Part shown: one piece after another, positions 33,891 through 45,621 of the stretch | Layout of the letters: each line of letters starts with the position of its first letter | Position numbering within the stretch: the stretch's first letter is position 1 | Origin: Capniomyces stellatus | Taxonomy: Eukaryota; Kickxellomycota; Harpellomycetes; Harpellales; Legeriomycetaceae | Reading direction: 5' to 3' | DNA length: 64,000 bases | Assembly: GCA_001661515.1 (NCBI GenBank) | Contig: LUVW01000001.1 | Span: 1,491,786-1,555,785, forward strand | Program-made: the position numbers and the translations under genes | Notes under the pieces: generated by a model | Database searches by the model: none | The model's input: the letters and a program-made list of their open reading frames with translations, nothing else | Told to the model about the DNA's origin: nothing

Positions 33891-36800
33891 ATGGATAATA
33901 CAAGAAACGGGGTTGAGAATGTGAATGTTGAAGTGAATGAGAAACCAGCTAGCTTGATGGCAAGTGTCTACTACTTGTAAGAATGGTTGGTGGGAGGCGG
34001 GGGTTGAAGGGAAAATTAATAAAGATTTGGTTGAAATGTTGGTGTGATTGTAGAACGTACTGAGTGTGCAGGTGATAAATGGCGTGATAGGAGCAGCGCA
34101 CTATTCGTTTGTTGACGGAAGGTTGAGAGTGTTGGAGGATATAAAAGAAAACAATAGCTTTGAAATATGCAAGAGGCTGATAGTTCAAGAAATCCCAGAC
34201 GTGATAATCACAAATGATAAGGTTGAGGAGTTGGTTGATGTGGCAAAGGAAACAATTCCAATAGTGAACATAAGGCCAAATGTGGTGATCAGGCCGGTTC
34301 AAGAGTTTTCGAGTGTTGTTGGGAAGCATAAACTGTCTAGCTACTGCAGGCAAGCAGCACGGGACAACATAAGAAAAGAGGGCGAGTTGGGGTCAGAACT
34401 AGAACCGGAACCTGAATCAGACAAGAGCAGGGATGTGGTTGGTGAGGAGAAGATGGTATTGCAGTGGATAAGCAGTGTTATTGGGAACAATAGCTTGATT
34501 TCAATTGGGTGCAGTGGAGCGCTGCTGACATATCTGAGCAACATAAAAAGGGGCGGAAATAGCAGCGGTACAAATGGCAACAGAGGGCTGGTTTTGAAGT
34601 TTCAAAGGCTGTCGGTGGAGCCATTTATGCAAATCAGTTCAGACACAATACAGGCACTGAATATATTCTCGGTCGATAAACACCCAAACATGCACGCGAG
34701 GTCAGAGAGAAGCAGGGAAGGAATATCACTTTTTGGCAAGTTGAACAAACCAAACCATAATCATAGTCATAATCATAATAGTAGCAACAAATAAAACAAA
34801 AATAAATAAGAAAAAAAGAAAGAAAAAGAGAAAATTTGTATTTACTATTATTGGGGTGATTTTTTTGGTACTAACAGGGCTATTGGACAAGACCAAAACA
34901 CCAGCTGGTAGATTCCTGTGCCAAATATGGATGCTAAGACCGTTTCAGAAGATAGAAGAGATAAACAGTAGACAGTTGAACGTCAAGCTGTTTGTAAGTA
35001 GGCAAGGAGAGACCAACATTGACCAGTACCAAAGACCACTTTGCAAAATCAAGAAACTTGATTTGTCTTTGGATAGGCTGTGGTACTTTCCTATGATATC
35101 AGACTATCAAACAATCCTAAAGGTAGAATTTACATATATAGAAAATGATTCGAGGTATTGAAGTACAAGTTGGTGTTGATACAAAATTTATTTATTTATT
35201 TTGACTTTTTGTGTTTATTTTAGTTTGCTTTTGCGTGTTTGGAAATAAAAGATTTGATTGTTGAAATGAATGATTTGGATATTCCTATTCTAAACAAGGT
35301 TTGGTTCTACTATTATAACTATCAATACTAAATGTTGTTACAATATGGCCTGTATATGGATATTATCACCACCTCCCCCCCCCCACCTACTCCTTGTCAA
35401 CTGCCCAAATATAGATCTGGTGTTTGTAACTAGAGTGATTTGAATATAATGGAAATTAGATTTTTCAAGCAGTTGACACGGAACTGTTTACACATGTAGG
35501 AACGATAATATCAAACACGGCAAGTACTGAACAAACATTCAACTAGGTACATTTTTATGGTAGAGCGGTTGTTTTTATGTATGATTTGGTGGCAAAAACA
35601 ATTGTAGGTTGACTTCCAGTCAAGTGTGAATGAAGGCCGAGTAGTTGTGAAAAGCAGTGTAGATACAGTTAAGAACATTCCAATATGTTATCTGATATGT
35701 ATGTACTCAAATATAACAGACACTAAATACGCCAAACTAAATGATAGGACCTGGACGAGCTAAACCAAGTATACGAAGGTCTTGGGGCCTTTCTTGTAAG
35801 CAATTTCCACCAAACTGTACCAGGCTAATTGTATACACATCTGCTATCAGCAAAAGTAACAAAACTAAATAAAGCCAAGAATTTGATAATATGATTTTGT
35901 AATTAGACCAAAGTGGCACAAGAACAAAGTTTCCAGTTGCCTCATGAATTGGCAGAAAATATGACGGTTGTTTACTTTCCGCAACTTGGATACTTGATAT
36001 CACTGTCGGTTTCAGAGAACAGCAGCGAAATAGACAATGAAAGGATTATGCAAGTTACAGCGGAGCTTGAAGGGTGGAAGTTGCAGGTGAATTGATGATT
36101 TGATACATAATAAGTGTATTTTAAAATATGAATTTTCGGCTATAAATAGAGCGTAAATATTACTTAATACAATATACATATAGTTTAATACCGACGAAAG
36201 AGTGTACTTCAAGAACCCAAGAATGTTGGAGCTTGATGGGTTTTTGGGCGACATTCACGCACATATTGTGGACAGGGAAATAGAAATCATCCACCAGCTT
36301 CTGCACCAGCTGCGATCCCACTCGGACTATTTTTTGTCTGTCAACAGACTTGTTGCCGAATTGGACTGCATTCTTGCCTTTGCCAAAGTTTCTCTTGAAA
36401 AATCTTGGGTTCAGCCAACAATAGTCAACAACAACTCCATCATCATCAAAAATGGAAAACACCCCTTACTCGACGTCTTGGTTCCCAACTTTATCCCAAA
36501 CTCCACATTTCTCTCTTCTTCAAATTCCCCCCCACTTGACCTTCCTCCTGACTCCTCCAGATCTGCTCTTGTTATTACCGGCTCCAATTTTTCTGGAAAA
36601 AGCATCTATGCCAAGCAAATCGCCCTCATTGTCTATCTAGCCCACATTGGAAGGTATTTTCTTTACTCCATTTACCTATCAATTTTTCTACCTCTATACC
36701 TCTATACTCCCTCCTCTCCTATTTTATACTATAAAACACTACTGAGTATTCACACAACTTGTATTTCCAGCTTTGTACCCGCTGATTTAGCCATTATCGG

Positions 36801-37541
36801 TTTGACTGATAGAATTGAAACTAGAATCCGAGGCTCGGAATCTTTATCCCATGTATGTTCTTATTTTATCCAATTATTTATTTGAAATCAGTCTTTTTTA
36901 ATCTCTCCCCCCCCCCCTTCCCCCTTCAATATCACCACTATCACTAATACACATTTCTATATCCGCCCAATTTCCTAAACAGTCCCAAAGCTCATTTATG
37001 AGAGACCTACACCAGGTTTCCAGAGCATTAAGAGACTCTACCGACAAATCATTGGTTATTATAGACGAGTTTGGAAAAGGCACACTTCCCCAAGGTTCTT
37101 TTCTTTACCCGCTTTGTTTTCTATAGATCTTTGCTCATCTACCATTAATGTCTATTCTTTTGTTTATTGATCTGTTTTTGTTTTTCTTTCTTGTTAGATG
37201 GGATGGGTTTGCTGTTTGGTGTAATAGAAACTCTGCTAAAACGACCAAAAAACAACCCAAAGTTGATAGTAACTACCCACTTTTCTGAAATCGCCGATAT
37301 TGCAAAAAAAAGAAATATCTACGACATGATCCAATGGAGACATACCAAAGTTATTGTAAACAACAAAGATGCCGGGCGTGTTGGAAATATTGGCGACTTG
37401 ACTTTTTGCTATAAATTGAATCAGGGTGAATCTCAACAGTCTTTTGCCTTCCAATGCGCAGCTTTGGCTGGAATCCCGCCCAATGTCATCAAAAACGCAG
37501 AGCAATTCAAACTCAAGTTGATCAACTCGATACCCAATTAA
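33891..37541 (+). CDS. MSH5: MutS homologue MSH5 (meiotic)
   Basis: Twelve exons: 33891-33976, 34065-34735, 34878-35122, 35224-35298, 35460-35519, 35608-35667, 35748-35795, 35907-36086, 36184-36653, 36771-36852, 36983-37094 and 37198-37541. Phases agree, 810 residues (human MSH5 is about 834). MSH4-MSH5 clamps stabilise meiotic crossover intermediates. Seen: GISLFGLLDKTKTPAGR of the lever domain, HPLLDVLVPNFIPNST before the ATPase, Walker A TGSNFSGKS (about 607-615), SFVPADLAIIGLTDRIETRI, Walker B LVIIDEFGKGT, and the TTHFSEIAD switch. The FVPNST-like and SFVPA motifs favour MSH5 over MSH4. Walker A has Ser where Pro is standard (TGPN). Two introns (after 34735 and 35519) need GC donors. The mismatch-recognition domain I is absent, as in the family. 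The exon 1-2 join is the least certain. Confidence 0.9.
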
Positions 37542-37849
37542 CCAATGCTAATTGTTTTTCTTTTTTTCTCAAGTGTTTTTTCTTCTTACAATTGGATTTT
37601 ACTATACTTTTTTTTTATTTTGGGAAATGATTTTCACGCTTAAATATTGGTCTTGAATACCAAAAGTCCTTTTTTTTTCCTTCCAACTTTTCTCTTTGCT
37701 CAATTAATCCAAATATACGACTAAATAAAATAGATTTAAAGATAAGGTAGATAACAAACTTTAGAATATATATTGCTACCACACCTGGAATCTGAATCTG
37801 AATCTTAATCCGAACAAAGCAAATACAACAAGCAATACTTAAAACTTAA
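37542..37849. other. Intergenic, MSH5 to C7orf25-like gene
   Basis: 308 bp, T-rich on the left, A-rich on the right. Contains MSH5 3' sequence and the next gene's leader. Confidence 0.55.
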
Positions 37850-40057
37850 ATGTCGAAAGAAGACTCGAGCTGCCACAAAACCATAAAGGAATGCAAGAAC
37901 CTGTTGGCTATTCTTGAACATTGGGAAGCCAGCACTCAAGAGCACAGCAATAAAGCCAATTCCAACATAACCTCCATAAACACAACCAAGTCTGTTCAAC
38001 AGCTTAACAATAAAGCTGAACTTATAAGAATGGGTGTGGCTAGAATCAAATCCAGTGTTTCCGCTGAGCTCTTGTTTTGGCAATCGGTAAATAATTTATA
38101 TAGCATTAACAACAGTAGTCTCGACGCTCGAATTAGGCACACTGACAGCGTACTAACCCCCCCCCCCCCCCTTTTTTTNNNNNNNNNNNCCCCCCCCCCC
38201 CCCATTTATTTATAGTATAATGATAGGGAGGAGCACGAAGCAAATGGCGAGGATACTAATGAGGATACCGCAAATAACACCAGTAATTCTGGGAAAAGCC
38301 CAAACACGCCGTACTTTATCGCGTTAGTAAGCAATATAGCTGCCTCAAGGAGGATAACAGGCATACTGGAAACCATTTCATGGACTCAAAAGACAATAAA
38401 CGACAACATCAGCAACAGTATGCTTTTACTGGCAGTCGATAAGAAAAGCAAAGGAGGTGGTAGTAGGGGGAACCAAAAGTCAGAAAAGAAAAAAAATCTG
38501 GTTCGAGTTGATATTATCAGAAATGATGGTTCGCAATGGGTAAAGATAATAAACAAACATATCGGAAGCTTTTGGAAGCCGTTATCGATATTGGAAGCAC
38601 TATCAGCAGACGACGATTCGGATTCGGATTCGGATTCAGACCCTGAAAATGACGATTCCAAAGGCGGTGACGGTGATGGTAGTAGTGGTAGTAGAGTTGA
38701 TTATAGAAAGACGCTAGTTAACACAAAGTACGGAATGGTTTGGGAAGCATCAAGGGAGGCGGTTTTCAAGTTGCCGTTTTTTGCAAAGGCAGGTAGTATG
38801 GTTGAAGCGGCAAGAAGCAACCCAATAAACTACAAGTCACCAAAAGTTATTTATGTGTTTAAAAAACGGTCAGCCAATTTGGACTGTGTTGATGAGTGTG
38901 AAAATGGTTGTGGCTGTGATTTGAAGGTTTACAATGAGTACACTGAAAGGCTTGGCAGAGTTATCAAAGATTGCTTGGGTGAGATAGGAATTGAAATGAG
39001 CTATTTTGATAACAGTGATGATATTTGTGAAGAGGGCAGCTGTGATGGTGATAGTAATGTTAATGTTAAAAGATATTTTTGTTCGCCTGATTGGTGTATA
39101 AATCCAAGAAAACCAACAAGGACAGGACTGGATTCCACAGAAACTTCATCATCAAAAACAAAAAACAATATGGAAGATGGAAAGGAGCTGGGCGACGTGG
39201 ATAGTGGAAGCCCGCGGCATAGAGCTAGCCAACGTAGTAGTGATGAAGAGGATGGCAGTGGTGGAGAGGGGTTTGATACCGAAGACTATTCGGTTTACGA
39301 AGACACGCTGGTTCTTGACATAACGACGTTGGGGGCATTAGCGTCACAAACATCGCATACTGGACCAGATGGGTTCCCAAAATCGATATCAGAAAAATAC
39401 AACACAAACTGGCTAACGATACAAATAGAGCAGGAAATGCAATATCCGATACTGAACGAGTTGTGCAGTTTGTTTAATTTCGGCAGAAACAGGCATGGCG
39501 GGAAACGGTTGGTTACTACAAGTTCGGTTGCGTCAAGGTTTTTGCAAACGGCGAGCCAAGTTGGCGGAGTGTTTGAGTATATAAGAAGCAAGTCTTTGTT
39601 TGAAAAAGAACCCAAGATCGAATATTGTTTGCCACCAGCAGACTGTGCAGCAAGCAAACAAGGGAATCTGACAACAGACATCAAAGATTTGACAATTGAG
39701 AATGTCTGGGTGGCATGGAAAACGCTGCCAAACAACCCAACCAGCACTATTCCCTATGTGGAAATCATAGATCCTGTTCCGTCAGCCCGGTTTGTTGAGC
39801 TGTACAACTCGATTTTAGACAACAGCTCGGGTGCTATTGGGTCAAACAACTCAATCACGCATCTACATCTAGACACTTTTGGCTCGGCTGACCAGCTCAA
39901 GGCTACCGTCACTACCGCAAACCAAAACGTTGTTAAACTCATTAATCGTTTTAGCCATTTTGGCCAAAGCGTGTTTTTCCATCATCCTAGATCTTTAAGC
40001 GAACCTAGAATCCATGAAAACCTGACACTTCGGTATAAAAAAAACACAATCCAGTAG
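37850..40057 (+). CDS. C7orf25/UPF0415 (DUF1308-type) protein
   Basis: Two exons, 37850-38086 and 38216-40057, in phase, 692 residues. The first exon is helical and polar (KNLLAILEHWEAS). The core matches the conserved C7orf25 pattern: LVRVDIIRNDGSQWVKIINK, SPKVIYVFKK, a GIE/GIEMSYF block, and YEDTLVLDITTLGALAS, which is the PIN-like part of this family. Long acidic, Asp/Ser/Glu-rich insertions break the core (about residues 200-230 and 370-430). The C-terminal half (VASRFLQTASQVGG) aligns less clearly. The human gene has no settled function, so none is given. The single intron contains an 11-base N run flanked by poly-C. The gene is convergent with the AAA ATPase. Confidence 0.75.
38179..38189. 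other. Assembly gap (11 N) in intron
   Basis: The N run is flanked by C15-T7 on the left (38157-38178) and C14 on the right. It lies in the intron of the C7orf25-like gene, so the coding sequence is unaffected. Confidence 0.98.
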
Positions 40058-40258
40058 CATATTTTCACTACAATTGATAATACTATTTGTTTTTTTTGTT
40101 TTATCTTTTGAAAAATAATAATAATAATAAATGTAGACTTGGTGAATCAAATTGAAATCTTCGGCATATGAATAAAGAAAAGAAAAAAAGTGAAAAAAAA
40201 GTAAAATATACACAATCACTATAAATATATCTTTCCGTTTACTTGGCTAATTCGCTTA

Positions 40259-43143
40259 TCAACAACTGTTGGAAACGAAGCCTTTAACTTTATTTATCCC
40301 AACCACAAAATCCTCGTTACAAACAACAATTCCAGCCCGTTGATCCGCACCATCACACCCAAAGTTCCTGCTGTTAGCACTCAAAAACGCGCCATTAACA
40401 ACCGCATTCAAATCCGCCCCCGTCATCCCAGCACTCAGTTTTGACAGCTCACTAAAATCTACATCTCTATCCAGCCCAACCTCTACTCCCGCTCCAACTT
40501 TGCGTACACTCTTTCTCTCAAGAATCACTGCTCTCTCCAACTCTGTTGGCGGTGGAACTAGAATTTGCATGTCCATTCTGCCCGCCCGTAGCAGGTCTTC
40601 GCTAACCATTTCTATTGCATTTGTGGCTGCCAGAACTACTACCTGGCTATTTGGTATTGCTGACAAGTCGTCTAGCTCTGTAATCAGCTGCGTCACCATC
40701 TACATTTACACACAATCAATAACACCGCATTTATCAGTCTACTTTATTGCCGACACTCCATTGTGTTTATTCACCACATTGCAATTCTACAAAATCACAT
40801 CCCCACCCCTATCTCTCCTCACACTGCAATACCTCAACTTGACATCGTTGCGCAATAAACAATTACAATATCAATAAAACCAACAATATTAACCATTTTT
40901 TATCAAACAATTTACCTTTTTCCCAACACTCCCTGTGCTCTCGTTCCTCCCAAACAACGCTTCAATCTCATCAATAAAAACTACAACTGGACTGATGTTC
41001 CTTGCCACCTCAAACACCCCCTTTATCACCTTTTCGCTTCTCCCCACTTCCGCCATCACTAAATCTGACGGCGTCAGCAATATAAAATTCGATTTCATTT
41101 CTGTTGCCACTGCCCTTGCCAACAGCGTCTTTCCCGTTCCTGGCGGCCCATACAATAATACCCCCATCGGCGGCTTAATTTTCAATCTTGAAAACGCTCG
41201 CTTGTACTTTATTGGCCAGACCATCGTTTCTTGCAGTGTTTTCTACATTTCCAAATTCAACCACATTTTCTTTAAACTTCACTTCATCCCTAACATCAAA
41301 TACATCCAATCACCACATCCGCTTCTCCTCTCCCGCAAACAATGCACACTACCTTTATTTCTTCAAGTCCTCCTATATCATTCCAATACACTGGGGATTT
41401 GCCGATTTCGCTTTTATAAAACCCCAGCGACGTTGATCCTGGAACCACTCGGTTCTTTGCCTCCATCAAGTGCTCCAGGTCCATACTCACTCCTCGCTCC
41501 AGAGACTGCATATACGCCATCGACACTACCTTGCTAATGTCTGACACACTATACCCATAACTTGCGTTTGATATCTCAGTCAAATCAATCCTCTGAACAC
41601 CAAGACTCCTTATCAGATATGTATATATCATCTCTCTTTGCTTTATATTCGGTCGTGTAATCAAAACGTGCTCCTCAAACAATTCCAGCAACCCCGAATC
41701 TACCTTACTTGCATCTCGTGTGGTCCCCACCAATATTGACGAACATTCTGATTCACTTAGGCATTCAGCCCCCATAACTATACTATTCTTTATCTTTGGG
41801 TCTTTAAAAGTCTCTAAATCTTTAATCAGTACTAGTAAAATACATATTGCACACACAAAATCACATTTCGCTTTTGTTAGTCCGACAACTTTAACACAAA
41901 AACTGCAACTTCAACAGTAAAAAATATACTCATTCGTAAGCATCAGCTGACATTATTACTTGTAGTTTTGTTTTCCAGACTAGCTTTTTTAAACCGACGC
42001 AATATCTCTTGTGAAACTCTTCCTGGGTGTTCGGCAGATATTTTCCCAATACTTAGTCTAATCACCTAAATACATATTACACAATACCACCATGTTAGTC
42101 ACACTTTACTACTCTATATTTACTTCCTTTTCCCTCCCGTGTGTGTGTTGTTTTATTTTGCTAGTAAAAACTCACTTTACAGTCCATGCTATTGGACAAC
42201 ATATTCACCAGCATCGTCTTTCCTATTATTATCGAATTTCAGTCATACCAAGTTTAGCTTATTCAGAATCAGATCAACTCGGTTTAATTAATATATTTTT
42301 TACGTCTATATCGATGGTCATTATATTAGTCCTAACCTTCTCCGCTTGCGCCAGATAATAGCAAACCATTTGGTTTCAATAGCCGCATGTCCTCATTATC
42401 AGAAAAACTCGTTTCAAAGGCGCTACACACCCTATAATTCACAATCAAACAAGTATTAGTTAGTACAGCATGATTATTATTGTTTCCAACTATTCAAAGA
42501 TTCATTCTTATCTTTCCATTGTAATTCTGTAAAACACGCATACTTCATTTATCCATATTTATAGCACAATTAGTTTGACCACAACATGTTAACATATCTC
42601 ATTCAACAACGCTGGTATCTATGTGATATAAAAATACCTTGAGCCGGCCTCTCCAAACATACTCTTTACGGTTTCCATATTAGTTTTTGAATCAAGTCTA
42701 CCCCTTATATCAGAAATGTCGATTGCGTTGCTTGTTAAAAATAAATTATCAACGCAGTACTTGTCCGTTTAATAACACTGCTAGCGAATATTGCCTACTT
42801 CAATTCTCATCGATTCTAAAAATTAGCTTAGTAATTGATTCAAGTGAAAAGCTGAAGGATAAACAAGGTAAGCAAAAGCAAAAAAAACAAAAACAGGGAT
42901 AGGGTGCAATATGAACTGAAAATGAAATCCGAGTTTAAAATAAATAATTACAGATACTTTTTTTTTTCCTGATCCAATACCAACCAAACCAATTCTATTA
43001 TTCGCTACTTTGGCCAAAACCTCACTTTTTATTTTTCTCGAAAAAAAAAAATTGATCAGCTTGGAAGCCTTACCTGTATTTCTTTTCGTTTTTTCTGTTG
43101 GAACTACGCCTCTTCTTTTAAAGAATAACCAAGCAATTTCCAC
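40259..43143 (-). CDS. Type II AAA ATPase, CDC48/AFG2(SPATA5)-like, degenerate first domain
   Basis: Proposed exons: 43143-42958, 42759-42638, 42431-42337, 42222-42176, 42065-41960, 41831-41353, 41242-40916 and 40699-40259, all in phase, about 600 residues. The second AAA domain is canonical: DIGGLEEIKKTLQETMVWP, Walker A GPPGTGKTLLARA, Walker B VVVFIDEIEAL, then AATNAIEM and an R-finger region with LLRAGRMDMQI. The first has a Walker A (GASGEGKT) but at the Walker B place reads ILIKDLETF, so hydrolysis there is doubtful. Length is below AFG2 proteins (about 780) because the N-terminal domain is short and unlike CDC48-N. A 60S maturation or protein-unfolding role is inferred from the family. 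Pex1/Pex6-type was considered; DIGGLEEIKKTLQE reads closer to AFG2. The first exon and start are uncertain. Confidence 0.72.
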
Positions 43144-43255
43144 TCCAACTCTTTTTTGACTTTTTAATTTGACAGAAGCAAGGAAGTATTACTCGACAAA
43201 AAAAAGAGGAAAATCTGAACTGAAAGGATACAAGGTTGCAAGTAAACAAGGTAAA
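43144..43255. promoter_or_regulatory. Short bidirectional promoter, AAA ATPase / DNMT2
   Basis: Only 112 bp separate the proposed AAA ATPase start codon and the DNMT2 start codon. The two transcripts probably overlap in their leaders or share one core promoter. It depends on the AAA first exon being right. Confidence 0.4.
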
Positions 43256-45621
43256 ATGGCAATCAAAGTGCTTGAATTCTACAGCGGTATAGGTAAGCCC
43301 CATTTAGCACACTCTACGATTTTGCAAATTCACCAAAAGAATGAATTGGAACAATAATATGCTCAAAGAATTTGCTCAAGATTAAACATCAAACTATTTG
43401 GATACTATTTTATTTTTTACTTTATTTACTCTTTCTTGCTGTTGGCAATTGTAACGTTCTCTCCTCGATTTTCAAATACGCTTAGGCGGTATGGTAAGTA
43501 TTTGTTTTTTTTTAAAAAAATTGGACTATGAGTTTCAAAGAGTTATTAAACGTTGGTCGAAATGTCGAATTAAATATTAAAATATCAAAGCTTGCTATTA
43601 AACAAGCAGGACCGGTGTTTTAACAAGCAATGTTTTTTTTTAATATTCATGATAAAAAATATACCATTATTGTTATTAGCACTATGCTCTAGAGGAGGCG
43701 GGAATTGAGGCACAGGTTCTTCAAGCATTTGATATAAATCCTTCAGCGAACATAGTCTACAAACACAACTTCCCTGACGTCAAAGTTGTCCAGGTAAGCA
43801 AAATATGGTGTTTCCACTCTCTACCAACACGCTCATGTGTGTGTGTGTGTGTTTATTCTTTTTTTGGGGCGGGCTTTCATGTATAACGGTTTGGTGTTTG
43901 CTACTAGCAAATTGCAAAAGAATAATAACAACGATAAACTGTTTTAAATTCGCCTGATTGGCAAAATAGAGAAATATCGAAGCACTTCCGATTGCATATT
44001 ACGAAAAGTTGAAGGCGGATATGTGGACAATGTCTCCACCATGTCAACCGGTAAGATCATGTTTGTTCTGTCAAGACTGGGTGTATATGAAATATCAATC
44101 AACTAAATCTTCTTGGTAGAGAAGGAAGAAAAAAAAAGACGGAAATATATTTTAAATCAGTTTGCTAGTGAGAGTGATAATGGTTGGTGCAATACACAAA
44201 CTAATTGAACTAACAGTGGTCTTTATCGGTATAGTATACGAGACAAGGTCATCAAAAAGGGTCATTGGACGCAAGATCAAAGAGTTTCCTGTACTTGATT
44301 GAGCTGCTAGGTAAACTAGTTACTAAACCAAGGTACTTGATTGTCGAAAACGTAGCAGGATTTGAGGTAAATTTATACAGGGTCAAAATATCAGTGAATT
44401 TGTGTGTGTGTGTGTGTTTTTTGGCAAAAGATTTGGTAGCGGGCCATTTCCTTGTGAAATAACTGTTGGACTTCTTTACAAAACTGATTTGAAAACGGCA
44501 ATAACTCAAGTTTCCTTGTCTTTAATGGTAAAAAAAAACAATAAATTTTTTTTGTAGAACTCTGATACTAGAGACATATTTGTAAAGAAGCTGCTGGGCT
44601 GCGGGTATAAATACGAAGAGTACCTGCTAAACCCACTGCAGTTTGGGTATCCAAACTCTAGAACACGATACTACCTACTTGCCAGCTTGAAGGATATGGG
44701 GGAGGATTTAGAAAACCAGACCGAAAAACCCAACGATATTGTGACCGACTTAAAAATGGAGGATGAGGATATAATTGAATTGATTAGGCCGAGGTTCAAC
44801 TATGTTATTGAGGGAGAAAAAATGCAAGCGCCTCAGATTGAAAGCGCAGTGAAGAGCAACGACGGTCAAGCGTTGGAAAGTAACGTGAGCGAGTTGGTGA
44901 AGAATGCAGATGCGAAAGCAAAAAAAGTGGACTTTGAGAAAAGCTTTTACACTGACAGCAACGGGTTTATAATTGGAGATTTTCTGGAAGAGTTGAGCAA
45001 AGAGCAGTTTTACGAGTATTCTATTAGCCAACAGGTAAATAAAATACAGCGATATGATAATGAGAATTAAACCGCTTTAGTAACCATTACAAGTCAAAAT
45101 TAAGATTAAAAAACATAAGCTTGAATAATAAACAAAATGTGAATTGTTTGTTCCTGTTTATGTAGCTACTTGATTCGCATGGATATGTTTTCGACGTTGT
45201 AACAAAACTTGACAAAAGATCGTGTTGTTTTACCAAAAGCTACAGACACTACAACGAAGGAACAGGTTCTGTGCTTCAGGTAGAAGGCGTTGTTGGCATT
45301 GACAAACAAACCTGCGGAAACACACGATACTTTACTGAACGCGAGGTTGCAAGTTTGCTTGGGTTTCCCAAAAGCTTTACATTTCCTGAATCGCCAAAGT
45401 CTGGCGAGTTATGCAACACCACAGCTACTTTAGACTCTAACCCAACCACAAGCCCCATTTCAGAAAAAAACAAAAACAAAAATAAAAACAAAAATGACCG
45501 TGCCCAGAGCCACAACGGAGTAGACAGAAATTCGGTCACTTTAAAGCAAAAGTACAAGCTGCTTGGTAACAGCTTAAGTGTGGTTGTGGTCTCCAAGCTG
45601 ATGAAAAGGCTACTACAGTAA
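43256..45621 (+). CDS. DNMT2: tRNA (cytosine-5) methyltransferase DNMT2/TRDMT1
   Basis: Seven exons: 43256-43292, 43486-43493 (8 nt), 43680-43793, 43970-44050, 44235-44366, 44558-45034 and 45166-45621, all in phase, 434 residues. DNMT2 methylates C38 of tRNA-Asp and some other tRNAs. Motif I is VLEFYSGIGGMHYAL; motif IV is SPPCQPYTRQG with catalytic Cys78; motif VI is ENVAGFE; motif VIII is NSRTRYYLLA; and the DNMT2-specific CFT motif is RSCCFTKSY (Cys304-Phe-Thr). The C-terminal GNSLSVVVVSKLMKRLL is motif X. The target-recognition part is expanded by a Lys/Asn-rich 30-residue insertion. Exon 2, GCGGTATG, encodes the GGM of motif I with one base borrowed from exon 1. Introns 3 and 5 carry GT repeats. 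All catalytic residues are present. Confidence 0.95.
43486..43493 (+). other. 8-nt microexon of DNMT2
   Basis: GCGGTATG lies between an acceptor CTTAG and donor GTAAGT. With the G left from exon 1 it encodes Gly-Gly-Met, completing the S-G-I-G-G-M-H motif. Without it motif I loses these residues and the frame breaks. Confidence 0.88.
43836..43852 (+). repeat. (TG)n in DNMT2 intron 3
   Basis: Seventeen bases of alternating T and G between exons 3 and 4. Confidence 0.95.
44401..44417 (+). repeat. (TG)n in DNMT2 intron 5
   Basis: Seventeen bases of alternating T and G about 35 bp after the exon 5 donor. Confidence 0.95.

Noticed and set aside
36160..36462. Minus-strand frame of 100 residues across MSH5 exon 9
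   Set aside because: Antisense of the conserved MSH5 ATPase region.
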